30,902 nt of DNA. Source: CAWUKT01 sp963923035 (lineage in GTDB: Bacteria > Bacteroidota > Bacteroidia > J057 > JADKCL01). The stretch covers positions 1-30,902 of the forward strand of contig CAWUKT010000083.1 of NCBI GenBank assembly GCA_963923035.1. Reading direction: 5' to 3'. This document shows positions 1 through 6,963 of this stretch, one piece after another (the first letter of the stretch is position 1; each line of letters opens with the position of its first letter). The translations under genes and the position numbers were made by a program. The notes under the pieces are model-generated. The model saw only the letters and a program-made list of their open reading frames with translations, did no database searches and was not told the origin of the DNA.

Positions 1-97
1 ATTATCTTGAAAAGATTTCAACTTTTTTGAGGCAAAAAATGGTCCATTAATCACACTGAGCAGGTTTTAAACAAAATCAACAAGATGGGTGGTACAT

Positions 98-265
98 CCA
101 AGTTTCCATGTCCGACACGGAAGTTTCCACCTCGGACATGGGATCGTCTATGAATCCTAACCAAGTTTCTATGAATTCTGTCCAAGTTTCTACCGATCCT
201 ATCCAAGTTTCCACCGATTGTATCCAACCTTCTATGATCTATAACCAAGTTTCTACCGAGTTACT
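98..265. repeat. Degenerate 21-bp tandem repeat, eight units
   Basis: Units begin at 98, 119, 140, 161, 182, 203, 224 and 245, with consensus close to CCAAGTTTCTACCGATCCTAT; the third unit (140) is the most diverged. Because 21 is a multiple of 3, all frames repeat as heptads. On the plus strand an ATG at 108 opens 67 codons to 311 with heptads such as QVSTDPI and QVSTDCI; on the minus strand the frame ending at 51 reads NLDRIGR-like heptads. I cannot tell which strand, if either, is translated, so I annotate the repeat and not a gene. The unit is too short, with no spacers, to be a CRISPR array. Confidence 0.85.
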
Positions 266-408
266 ACAAAAGGTAAATTTTTTGTTTAAAAATTGTGCCA
301 TCTCTGTTTGATGCATGGCGCCAAAAGGTCATTGATAGTTGCCTGTGAGGCCGTGGGGTGGAGTTGATTCAGGATTATTTGTTAGTGGCCGTGATGATCA
401 TCCCCCCT

Positions 409-1176
409 TCACCCCAACCCCGTGGTAACGGCAATGATCCCGACCACCCCAAATCCAAAGGCCAACCAGCTCCCAAAATAAAATACCCGGACCGGATTGA
501 GCCATCGGCTCTCGCCGGGCGGCTTCAGGCCGACGTCGCCGGGGAAATCGGGGTGGTACCAGACCTGCACTTCCGAGCCCATCGGATAGCGGGATTTCCA
601 GCGCTCCAGGAGGCTTTCCATGTTCGTGGACGATAGGAAGGGGCGAATCTGGGTGCGGTGGACCTCGTCGTTGACGGCGTAGGCGAGGGTGAGCATGAGC
701 GTGTAGAGCAGGTTGCCGCCATCGGAGGAGCTGGACCCGAGGACGAGGTCCTGGTGTTCGACGACGGCAATGGTGGTGGCCGTGCGGGCTTGTCGCTGGC
801 GGCTGCTCTTCAGGATGGCGACGAGCATGACGTGGCCGAGGATGCCAAAGGTCAATCCCAGCGAAAGCGAGACAATGGACTTGGCGAAGAGGTGCGTGGT
901 GGAGGGTTGGGGAAATGGACCCCGCAGGAGATCGGGGTGGCCCATGAAGTAGAGAAAGCCAAGCACCGCGCCCAATACCAGGGCCATCAAACCATAAATG
1001 GCAATGCTGGAGCCCTTGGATTCGGGGCCGCGGCTCTCTTCGAGCCGCTCCCGGGCCTGGTCTTCGGCAGCTTGTCGGGCCTGGCTGAGTTCCTGGATGC
1101 GACGGAGTTCCTCGTTGTCAAGTGGCATGGGAGGGTTCTTTCCCATAAGATAGGAAAAAGATGGTTGGCGGGCCAT
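409..1176 (-). CDS. DUF3592-like membrane protein
   Basis: This 255-residue protein has a charged N-terminal helix rich in Glu/Arg/Gln (about residues 20-50), then hydrophobic segments near 56-79, 93-122 and 230-254. Between the second and third lies an exported or luminal domain ending in a YPMGSEVQVWYHPDFPGD stretch. That motif (yPvGs-V-VyYdPxxP) is characteristic of the DUF3592 family, whose function is unknown. ATG codons at 1176, 1146 and 1128 are all possible; none has a ribosome binding site. The 1128 start would begin MPLDNEELRR, just before the charged helix. The gene is transcribed away from the WYL regulator gene, with a GC-rich hairpin element between them. Family call is from the motif only. 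Confidence 0.75.
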   Translation of the reverse strand: MARQPSFSYLMGKNPPMPLDNEELRRIQELSQARQAAEDQARERLEESRGPESKGSSIAIYGLMALVLGAVLGFLYFMGHPDLLRGPFPQPSTTHLFAKSIVSLSLGLTFGILGHVMLVAILKSSRQRQARTATTIAVVEHQDLVLGSSSSDGGNLLYTLMLTLAYAVNDEVHRTQIRPFLSSTNMESLLERWKSRYPMGSEVQVWYHPDFPGDVGLKPPGESRWLNPVRVFYFGSWLAFGFGVVGIIAVTTGLG

Positions 1177-1225
1177 CGAAACTCAGCGGCGCGGGGAGCC
1201 CGTCTTGCGGTAGGGATAGGAGCCT

Positions 1226-1285
1226 TGTTGGAGCTCCCGGCCCCTGGCAGCGGGCCGGAGCGACGGCGGATAGCCCGGTCCCCTG
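1226..1285 (+). repeat. GC-rich interspersed hairpin element, copy A
   Basis: The stretch starts with CTTGTTGGAGCTC, continues with a hairpin (CCGGCCC / GGGCCGG arms around an 8-nt loop) and then AGCGACGGCGGATAGC. A related element in the opposite orientation lies at 4385-4464 with the same order: the identical 13-nt start, a different hairpin, then AGCGACGCCGGAGAGC. The shared order and changed hairpin arms suggest an interspersed REP-like family. Confidence 0.6.
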
Positions 1286-1366
1286 GGAACCGCCCTCTCC
1301 ATCCCATCAAAACTGGAACTTCCACGACGAAATTGCCGGGTATGCGGTTCGGTCGCGGGCTTGTTG

Positions 1367-1374
1367 TATATTTA
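1367..1374 (+). promoter_or_regulatory. Possible -7 box directly before the WYL gene
   Basis: TATATTTA matches TAnnTTTG in seven of eight positions and ends only 4 nt before the ATG at 1379. Transcription would start at or just next to the start codon, giving a leaderless message. I see no good -33 element at the usual spacing, so this is tentative. Confidence 0.3.
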
Positions 1375-1378
1375 CGCT

Positions 1379-2323
1379 ATGGCAAAGACGACGAAAACCG
1401 ATGCGAGTTACAAGGGCAAACTGCTGCGTCTCTTCCGGGAGATTATGCTGCTGACCAAGGCGCCGTTTGGGCTGAGCATCAAGGAGCTGGAGGAGAAGCT
1501 GGGGGTGACCTACCGGACGGTCTACCGCGATCTGGATGTGCTGGAGCAGGTGGGGTTCTATCCGGAGGAGATTTCGAAGGGGAAGTATGTGATCCGCGGA
1601 TTGGACAGTGATATCCATCGGTTTGAGAAGAATTTGCAGTTTACGGCGGAGGAGGCGGCCCTGCTGAGTCAGGCGGTGTCGAGTATTCCGGAGGGGAATC
1701 CGATGAAGAAGCAGGTGCTGGAGAAGATGCTGGCGTTTTCGGGGATGGAGGATGTGCTGAAGGCGATCATCAAGACGGATATTTCGCGGACGGTGGACAG
1801 TCTGGCGCGGGCGATTCGGGAAAAACGGCAGGTGACCTTGTACCGCTACCGCTCGGCCAACTCGCAGAGTATCAAGGACCGGCGGGTGGAGCCCTTTGCG
1901 TTTTCGACGGACGGGGTGTTCCTGAAGGGATTTGAGCACGGGCAGAATGTGTGCAAGACGTATAAGATCGAGCGGATCGAGGATGTGCGGTTGCTGGATG
2001 AGCCGTGGAAATTCGAGGTGTTCCATGAAAAGGAGAAGGAACCCGATATTTTTGGGATCAATGGGGGCGAGCCGTACCAGATCACGCTGCGGATGAGCAT
2101 GCGGGCGGCGAATTTGCTGAAGGAGGAGTATCCCTTGTCGGCGCCGCATATCTACAAGGAGGATTATAAGAATTACCTGTTTGAGGCGCGGGTGAATAGT
2201 TTTGTGGCGGTGGGGCGCTTTATTCTGGGCTTGATCGATGAGATCGAGGTGGTGGAGCCGGCGGAGTTGGCGGATTATCTGGATGACAAAATCCGGAAGC
2301 GGCGACGGGCCGCAGCCAACTAA
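1379..2323 (+). CDS. WYL-domain transcriptional regulator (YafY-type)
   Basis: This 314-residue regulator has an N-terminal winged helix-turn-helix at about residues 12-75, with recognition helix TYRTVYRDLDVLEQVGF (44-60), as in DeoR/YafY-type proteins. A helical linker follows, then a WYL domain at about 145-215 and a WCX-like C-terminal extension at about 225-305. The WYL triad itself is replaced by VFL within GVFLKGF (179-185), but the flanking RRVEPFAF and YKIERIEDV strands are typical. WYL proteins are ligand-responsive DNA-binding regulators, often tied to DNA damage or phage defence. An in-frame TTG at 1361 is open, but ATG 1379 gives the natural MAKTTKT start. It ends 35 bp before a palindrome-bearing promoter, so it is a candidate for binding that palindrome (inference). 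Confidence 0.9.
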   Translation: MAKTTKTDASYKGKLLRLFREIMLLTKAPFGLSIKELEEKLGVTYRTVYRDLDVLEQVGFYPEEISKGKYVIRGLDSDIHRFEKNLQFTAEEAALLSQAVSSIPEGNPMKKQVLEKMLAFSGMEDVLKAIIKTDISRTVDSLARAIREKRQVTLYRYRSANSQSIKDRRVEPFAFSTDGVFLKGFEHGQNVCKTYKIERIEDVRLLDEPWKFEVFHEKEKEPDIFGINGGEPYQITLRMSMRAANLLKEEYPLSAPHIYKEDYKNYLFEARVNSFVAVGRFILGLIDEIEVVEPAELADYLDDKIRKRRRAAAN

Positions 2324-2356
2324 AAAAATTACCGAACTGTATTTTTAGTGTTTTTC

Positions 2357-2392
2357 TTTGACATGAGGTGTCAAAGGGGGCGTCTATGTTTG
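2357..2392 (+). promoter_or_regulatory. Palindromic operator/promoter module, copy 1
   Basis: A perfect 7-5-7 inverted repeat, TTTGACATGAGGTGTCAAA, occupies 2357-2375. Its inner 17 nt is followed after 10 nt by TATGTTTG (2385-2392), a perfect TAnnTTTG box. Another 25 nt lead to the ATG at 2418. The TTTG of the left arm could serve as a -33 element, but the 24-nt gap is longer than usual, so the palindrome may instead be an operator or the site of an alternative sigma factor. The same module with identical spacings precedes the paralogous gene at 4161. Confidence 0.75.
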
Positions 2393-2417
2393 TACTGTAA
2401 CAAAACGGAACAGCATC

Positions 2418-2648
2418 ATGAACAACTTCATCTACCCCCGCACCATCACCACTGAGACCCTCGTTTGCAGCTGCGCCAACCGGCACTTGTTACTGCCCGG
2501 CGATGTCTGCGATCTGTGCATGGGCGTGGTGGTCGAAGGTGATCCGGTGGATGCCCTGCCGGCCCGCTCGGAGAGCGAGGACCTGTACGATGAAAGTTAT
2601 TTCGAGGCGCTGGAATCCTATTACGAAGACATAACTTACGCAGCATAA
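2418..2648 (+). CDS. Small CxC/CxxC zinc-ribbon-like protein, paralogue 1
   Basis: This 76-residue acidic protein has four cysteines, C17-x-C19 and C31-x-x-C34, with 11 residues between pairs, a likely metal-binding ribbon. The C-terminal half is rich in Glu/Asp/Tyr and contains YFEALESYYEDI. The protein at 4161 has the same cysteine spacing, the same CMG after the last cysteine and the matching YFEALEQDI, so the two are clear paralogues. No signal peptide or membrane segment is visible. The function is unknown; I recognise no family. A strong palindromic promoter module lies upstream and a terminator hairpin downstream, so the gene appears to be a stand-alone transcription unit. The paralogy and the duplicated promoter are the main evidence that it is real. 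Confidence 0.8.
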   Translation: MNNFIYPRTITTETLVCSCANRHLLLPGDVCDLCMGVVVEGDPVDALPARSESEDLYDESYFEALESYYEDITYAA

Positions 2649-2764
2649 TATCTCAGCAACAACTCCATTTTGTACAGTTCAATTATCCTCATGCAATAAT
2701 CCTAAAACAGTTTTTTCTCAATTCAACCTCATTTTATTCCCATCTATTCAAGCAGCAATGATCC

Positions 2765-2800
2765 AACGAAGCGGTTGCCCCCCCGGCCCCGCTTCGTTTT
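2765..2800 (+). terminator. Hairpin terminator after the first small gene
   Basis: AACGAAGCGG (2765-2774) pairs with CCGCTTCGTT (2789-2798), followed by a short T run into TTTTCT. It lies 116 bp after the small gene and touches the stop codon of the convergent lipoprotein gene. The T run suits plus-strand transcription. Confidence 0.6.
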
Positions 2801-3700
2801 CTATTTGCGGTTCCGCCGCTTCTCCTTGGGCTGGTCGTCCTTCGTCATCAGCACTTCCCAGTTGCCGTAGCTGTCCTTCCGCATCTTCAGGACCCGCTCT
2901 TCGTCTTCCGTGGCGGGCAGGGTATAGAAAACCTTGGCGTATTCCCCGTCGAGCTGGGTGCGCTGGAGTTCAAAATCATCGTATTTGCTGCCATTCGAGA
3001 GGTTCATGGAGAGCAGGTTGGCGGTTTGCTTGGAAGCATAGCGCTTCGCGCCCTTTTCGTCGTTGTAACTGAGGGCCGTCAGGAAGGCCGCCGCAATTTC
3101 CTCGGGCGTTTTGTCTTCGCGGTATTCCCGGTACTTGTGCCCGGGCGTTTCCCGCAGCTCAAAGCTGTCCTCCATGTCTTCGCTCAGGTCCTGCATTTCC
3201 TCCCCAAACTCTTCCATGCCCTTTTTCAATCCTTCCCCCACGCCTTTGGCTACCTCTCCAATGCCTTTTCCGATTTCCTTCAGCTCGTCTTCCCCCAGGT
3301 CGATGTCCATTTCCGCATCGTTGTCCCCGGCGGCCAGGTCATTCTTGGTGGCCATCACTTCCCACTTGCCCGTGGTATTCCGGAGCCGGATCATCTTCTC
3401 GGGACCGTCGCCCTGCGTATAAAATACCCGGGCGTAGTTGCCGTCGGCTTCCTCGCGCAGGATGGTATAGGTCTCGGAGAATGGATTGGCGCCCATCGAA
3501 GAGAAGCTCTCGAACAGGTCCAGCTTGTCGGCCGATTCCGGGGTGCAGTAGACCTTGGCCGATTCATAATTGCCTTGTTGGAGTTCGGCGAGGAAGACAT
3601 CTGCCGTCGCGCGGGGGCTGGTTTTCTGGGGATCGTTGCAGCCGACGAGCAGCAGCAGGCAGGCGGACAGGACGAGGAGGGAAGCAAAGGTGTTTTTCAT
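2801..3700 (-). CDS. Lipoprotein with two DUF4878/NTF2-like repeats
   Basis: The start at 3700 gives a 299-residue protein with a lipoprotein signal peptide and lipobox Cys21 (LLVGC). An upstream in-frame ATG at 3718 would add six residues in front of the signal and is less likely. Two similar domains, about residues 28-115 and 185-285, share the pattern of an A-x-x-FL-x-x-L helix, a segment of residues entering the cavity (AKxY), and strands ending in GxYAKVFYT and GNWEVLMTK. This resembles DUF4878 (lumazine-binding-like, NTF2 fold). They are joined by a charged amphipathic region (about 125-175) with repeated Gly-Lys-Gly and Glu-rich segments. The substrate is unknown. The gene sits between the two small zinc-ribbon genes on the opposite strand, and a copy of their palindrome lies 51 bp upstream of its start. 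Confidence 0.8.
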   Translation of the reverse strand: MKNTFASLLVLSACLLLLVGCNDPQKTSPRATADVFLAELQQGNYESAKVYCTPESADKLDLFESFSSMGANPFSETYTILREEADGNYARVFYTQGDGPEKMIRLRNTTGKWEVMATKNDLAAGDNDAEMDIDLGEDELKEIGKGIGEVAKGVGEGLKKGMEEFGEEMQDLSEDMEDSFELRETPGHKYREYREDKTPEEIAAAFLTALSYNDEKGAKRYASKQTANLLSMNLSNGSKYDDFELQRTQLDGEYAKVFYTLPATEDEERVLKMRKDSYGNWEVLMTKDDQPKEKRRNRK

Positions 3701-3750
3701 GGGAAAGCGTTTGAGCAAATATCGAAAAAAGCGGGGAAAAGTACGGCAGA

Positions 3751-3785
3751 TTGACGCGAGGTGTCAAGGGGTGGGGCGATATTTG
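3751..3785. promoter_or_regulatory. Palindromic operator/promoter module, copy 3 (orphan)
   Basis: TTGACGCGAGGTGTCAA (3751-3767) differs from copy 1 by two bases. After the same 10-nt gap comes GATATTTG (3778-3785), one mismatch from TAnnTTTG. No ATG occurs 25 nt further on, where both paralogues start; the position holds GCG. On the minus strand the palindrome lies 51 bp upstream of the lipoprotein ATG at 3700, so it could act on that gene or be a remnant of a lost third paralogue. Confidence 0.6.
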
Positions 3786-4099
3786 TAAGGCAAGGTTAAG
3801 GAAAAGATAAGCGATTTATTTTCAGTATCACGGAAGCCCTCTCGTTCACGTAATCAATCAACAGGACGGGCGGCTGGAAGATGGTTCTTTGGAAAGGGAG
3901 CCACGTTTCCGGTCGCCTTTGGGAGGCCCATCCATTTTCCATCACCCTCAAGAATTACCGAGGTCATAGTCCTCACAGCGATTTTTCGTTCAATCATGGT
4001 TCTGTTTTGTAAAGGGGGGCCTCGGCAAGGGGCTCCTCTTTCTCTTCCCCGCCCTTCATCGCACCACTATTCCGCGGGAACTGAAGATTCCTGTTTTTC

Positions 4100-4135
4100 T
4101 TTGACACGAGATGTCAAGGCAGGCCCGTAGGTTTG
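4100..4135 (+). promoter_or_regulatory. Palindromic operator/promoter module, copy 2
   Basis: TTGACACGAGATGTCAA (4101-4117) carries the same inverted arms as copy 1. A 10-nt gap leads to TAGGTTTG (4128-4135), a perfect TAnnTTTG box, and 25 nt lead to ATG 4161. The sequence just upstream, TGTTTTTCT, is also identical to copy 1, whereas the 10-nt spacer is not conserved in sequence. Spacing conserved without sequence conservation argues for functional constraint. Confidence 0.75.
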
Positions 4136-4160
4136 AGTATACACTTAAAAACAGAACCCC

Positions 4161-4355
4161 ATGGACTTTCAATATCTCACCGCTACCTGCTCCTGTGGAA
4201 ACGATCTGCTCCTCGCCCCCGGCTCTACCTGCGAGGTGTGCATGGGCCAGGTACCCGATCCTGAGATTGCGGCCGAGGACACCGATACCCAATTTGGCGT
4301 TGACTACTTCGAGGCCTTGGAGCAGGACATCGCCCAGCGGGATTGGGCGGCCTAA
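4161..4355 (+). CDS. Small CxC/CxxC zinc-ribbon-like protein, paralogue 2
   Basis: This 64-residue acidic protein carries C10-x-C12 and C24-x-x-C27 with the same 11-residue spacing as the protein at 2418. Both share LLL before the second pair, PG just before it, CMG at its end, and a YFEALE helix near the C terminus. It is 12 residues shorter, mostly in the linker between ribbon and helix. No export signal is present, so it is probably cytoplasmic. The four cysteines probably bind zinc (inference). It has its own palindromic promoter module and a hairpin terminator about 180 bp downstream. Function and family are not recognised. Confidence 0.78.
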   Translation: MDFQYLTATCSCGNDLLLAPGSTCEVCMGQVPDPEIAAEDTDTQFGVDYFEALEQDIAQRDWAA

Positions 4356-4384
4356 GGGCGTGAGATAGGGGAGGGCACCCCCGG

Positions 4385-4464
4385 ACACTTCGCAGGTCCG
4401 GTCCCGCTCTCCGGCGTCGCTGGTCCCCGCCCTTCAGGGAGGCGCGGACCGAGCTCCAACAAGC
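4385..4464 (-). repeat. GC-rich interspersed hairpin element, copy B
   Basis: Read on the minus strand from 4464, the element starts CTTGTTGGAGCTC, the same 13 nt as copy A. A hairpin with GGTCC / GGACC outer arms follows, then AGCGACGCCGGAGAGCGGG. Together with copy A it brackets the regulator/small-protein cluster as an imperfect inverted pair about 3.2 kb apart. Confidence 0.6.
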
Positions 4465-4535
4465 CTGTGATCGGTGGTGCACCGGGTTCTGCGACCACCA
4501 CTCCCGAAGGAAAACGTATGGAAATCCAAACAATC

Positions 4536-4557
4536 AGTCGCCACGGGCGACTCTTTT
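4536..4557 (+). terminator. Hairpin terminator after the second small gene
   Basis: AGTCGCC (4536-4542) and GGCGACT (4546-4552) form a perfect 7-bp stem with a 3-nt loop, followed by CTTTT. The rest of 4356-4800 holds copy B of the GC-rich element and AT-rich sequence. A TAnnTTTG match (TATTTTTG, 4588-4595) lacks a -33 partner; otherwise I see no gene there. Confidence 0.6.
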
Positions 4558-4800
4558 AATGTACGTCCGCGAATAATTGGATGTACTTATTTTTGTACAC
4601 TCATTCGTACTTTTAACTATACGAAGTCGATCCGGCTTGCCGGGCTGGCCGCGACAATAGACCTCCTTTCGGACCTATTTTAAAGAAAAACCACCGCTTT
4701 TCTACTCATCTGAACAATCTGGTCCCGCATTTGTAACTAAGCCAACATCCACTTGCTTTGAGTGGGCACAATCATTCAACTCCTCCAATTCTACTTACTT

Positions 4801-6354
4801 ATGCGAAAGCTCTATTTATTGATTGCGATGGTCAGCTTGGCGTCCCTTTCCTGGGCCCAAAAAGACCGCAGCGAAACCATTGTGACTACCTACCTCCAAC
4901 TCCCTGGATACGATGTTGCCCAAGTCTCTCCCGGATCCATCGTCACCGAATTTGCTTCCGGCGGCATTGGTTTCGGGGCCGAAAAGCTCCAGGATGTCAA
5001 GACCATGTGCGTCAAGAAGGGCGGGACGATCAAGGATGTTGTCGAGGTCAATACCTATTACTATGAATTGCCGGTGACCCAACCGCCGTCCTTCCTGGTC
5101 GCCCGGGATGCCGACGGTAAAATCGTCTACGCCGATCAATTCGGGGATGCTTCACCGCCTCCGGCCCGCTTTGGCTACGATGAATGCGCCAATTTCCTCG
5201 TGGACCGCGTCAAGAAGCAGTGGGCCGAGCAGGCTTCCAGCTTCAAGGCCCAAACCATGGCCCAGCGTCAACAACAGACCCTGGACCAGGCCCAGGCCCT
5301 CGCCCAAATGAACGTTTTCCCTTCCCTCATCCGCGAGGAGTTTGAATTGTACTCCGCCAAAGGCAAGGACCACGACTATTCGGACCTCGAGACAGCCTTC
5401 GAAAAGGCCTCCTCGGCCTACGCGGCGATGTCCCAGCGCGGCCCGCTGGGCAGTGCGACCACCGAACTGAAGGAAGCTGTCGCCATCTGGGAAAAGGCGA
5501 TGGAAGAACTCAATGTCGACGACAAGAAGTCCCGCATCAACAAGCAGATTGGCAAAGGCCTCGCCGAGAACCTCGCCAATGCCTATAACTTCCTGTACGA
5601 GCCGCAGCAATCTCTGCGCTACGGCCGGAAGGCGCTGGAAATGTACGGGAACATCACGAACAACCGGCGTCTGGCCTGGGAAGGCCGGATGGGTGTGTTG
5701 GAGACCCGTCGCCTGGCGGTCGACAAGAATGAAGCGTCGGTGAGCAACCCGGAGCGCCTGGCCGAATTGGCCGCGGCGGCCACCGGCGGCTTCTCGCCGG
5801 TCAAGCAGGTCGATGCCGCCTACGATCGGCTCGCCGAGGATTTCAATACGTTCCGGGCTACCCAGCACGTCGAAACGGCGATGAAGCAGGAGGAAGATTT
5901 CAGAGAGGAAATCGAGATGACCGGCGCGAATCCTTATGAGCGCTACGTCATGCGGTCGGCGACGCAGGGCAATGTGTTGACCATCACGCCGATGCTGATG
6001 GGAATGGGGGAGAACCTCACCGAATTCCCCAAGGAAGTCTGCGCGATGACCGATCTGAACCAGATCACGATCCAAAACAATGAAATCGCTTCGATTCCTC
6101 CCCAGATTGGCCAGCTTCAAACGGTCACCAAGATGAACCTCGCCAACAACAAGCTCACCGCATTGCCTCCGGAAATTGGTGAGCTGACGGGCTTGAAAAC
6201 CCTGAACCTCAACGGGAATCCGTTGGAGACCATCCCCGAAGAGATCAAGAACTGTACCTCCCTCAAGACCCTGCGCCTCAAGAAGACTTCCCTGAGCAAA
6301 GGAATGCAAGGTCAATTGGCCGAATGGCTTCCCAATACCAAAATTCAATTCTGA
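4801..6354 (+). CDS. Secreted leucine-rich-repeat protein
   Basis: Starting at ATG 4801, the 517-residue product begins with a signal peptide (MRKLYLLIAMVSLASLSWAQ). A start at 4762 is possible in frame but would bury this signal. The N-terminal region (about 30-150) is unassigned; a helical, Gln- and Glu-rich middle (about 150-390) is probably TPR-like or coiled. Residues about 404-500 hold four or five leucine-rich repeats, seen as LTEFPKEV, IASIPPQIGQL, LTALPPEIGEL and LETIPEEIKN, the Lxx-LPxEIGxL type common in bacterial outer-surface proteins. LRRs usually bind proteins; the partner is unknown. No T9SS sorting domain is visible, so a periplasmic location is more likely. It lies 11 bp before a lipoprotein gene, probably co-transcribed. 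Confidence 0.85.
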   Translation: MRKLYLLIAMVSLASLSWAQKDRSETIVTTYLQLPGYDVAQVSPGSIVTEFASGGIGFGAEKLQDVKTMCVKKGGTIKDVVEVNTYYYELPVTQPPSFLVARDADGKIVYADQFGDASPPPARFGYDECANFLVDRVKKQWAEQASSFKAQTMAQRQQQTLDQAQALAQMNVFPSLIREEFELYSAKGKDHDYSDLETAFEKASSAYAAMSQRGPLGSATTELKEAVAIWEKAMEELNVDDKKSRINKQIGKGLAENLANAYNFLYEPQQSLRYGRKALEMYGNITNNRRLAWEGRMGVLETRRLAVDKNEASVSNPERLAELAAAATGGFSPVKQVDAAYDRLAEDFNTFRATQHVETAMKQEEDFREEIEMTGANPYERYVMRSATQGNVLTITPMLMGMGENLTEFPKEVCAMTDLNQITIQNNEIASIPPQIGQLQTVTKMNLANNKLTALPPEIGELTGLKTLNLNGNPLETIPEEIKNCTSLKTLRLKKTSLSKGMQGQLAEWLPNTKIQF

Positions 6355-6365
6355 AACCTACTCCT

Positions 6366-6788
6366 ATGAGAAAGATTTTTCAATTCTGTTTTGCTGCTTT
6401 TCTGACCCTGGGCGTTCTCAGCAGTTGCCAATCCGATGACCCGGATGAGCCCACGCCCCAAACTCCGCAAGAGATTCTGGAAGGCAAATGGATCATCAAC
6501 AGTTCGGAAATTCTGGGCACCACGGTGCCGGGCGATGGCTCCTACCTGCAATTCAATGCGTGTGATCCCACCTGCGGTGGCATTGACTTCAACCAGTCGG
6601 ACACCACCATGGGGACCTTCACCTATGATTTGAACGATGCGGCCACGGTCCTCGTCATCAATGACGATACCGATGATGGCGGCAACTACAATTATTCCTG
6701 GGACATCCTCGAGCTCAGCGAAACGGAACTGCGCATGGTGGCGAGCACCATTTTGGGCTCCCTTCAGATCGAATTACGACCTGAATAA
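6366..6788 (+). CDS. Small lipocalin-like lipoprotein
   Basis: ATG 6366 gives 140 residues with a lipoprotein signal and lipobox Cys21 (VLSSC), followed by an acidic/proline linker (QSDDPDEPTPQTPQE). The remainder begins LEGKWIINSSE and proceeds through alternating short strands ending in TELRMVA and LQIEL. This is the usual layout of Bacteroidota lipocalin-like domains, where a GxW opening strand is followed by a small barrel. Two cysteines (CDPTC) might form a disulfide. The in-frame start at 6324 lies inside the previous gene and is rejected. The gap to the LRR gene is 11 bp and a terminator follows, so the two form a likely operon. The lipocalin call is a pattern resemblance only. Confidence 0.75.
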   Translation: MRKIFQFCFAAFLTLGVLSSCQSDDPDEPTPQTPQEILEGKWIINSSEILGTTVPGDGSYLQFNACDPTCGGIDFNQSDTTMGTFTYDLNDAATVLVINDDTDDGGNYNYSWDILELSETELRMVASTILGSLQIELRPE

Positions 6789-6831
6789 GCATCGATACCG
6801 TCTGTTATATTTTTTGTAAAACGTTGTTAAG

Positions 6832-6860
6832 CTGCCGGCCGGAGGGTCGGCAGTTTTTTT
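6832..6860 (+). terminator. Rho-independent terminator
   Basis: CTGCCGGCC (6832-6840) and GGTCGGCAG (6845-6853) form a stem with one mismatch and a 4-nt loop, followed by seven T residues. It closes the LRR/lipoprotein unit. Confidence 0.85.
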
Positions 6861-6963
6861 GGGTAGGGGATTGAAATGATGGAAAACCTGCTGGAGAACT
6901 ATATGGTGTGAAAAATGCGTATATCAAATAGCGGGTCTGGACCCGATAAAACCGAATCGAATC

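Noticed and set aside
98..265. CRISPR-like periodicity
   Set aside because: Contiguous 21-bp units without spacers and with degenerate sequence; no cas gene in the window.
3881..4012. 43-codon plus-strand frame between palindrome copies 3 and 2
   Set aside because: No cysteine pattern, signal or promoter spacing like the paralogues; nothing supports translation.
4013..4050. Possible G-rich hairpin terminator upstream of the second small gene
   Set aside because: The stem needs several G-U pairs and the T tract is interrupted; too weak to annotate.
4762..4800. Earlier start for the leucine-rich-repeat protein
   Set aside because: It would place 13 residues before a clear signal peptide beginning at ATG 4801.
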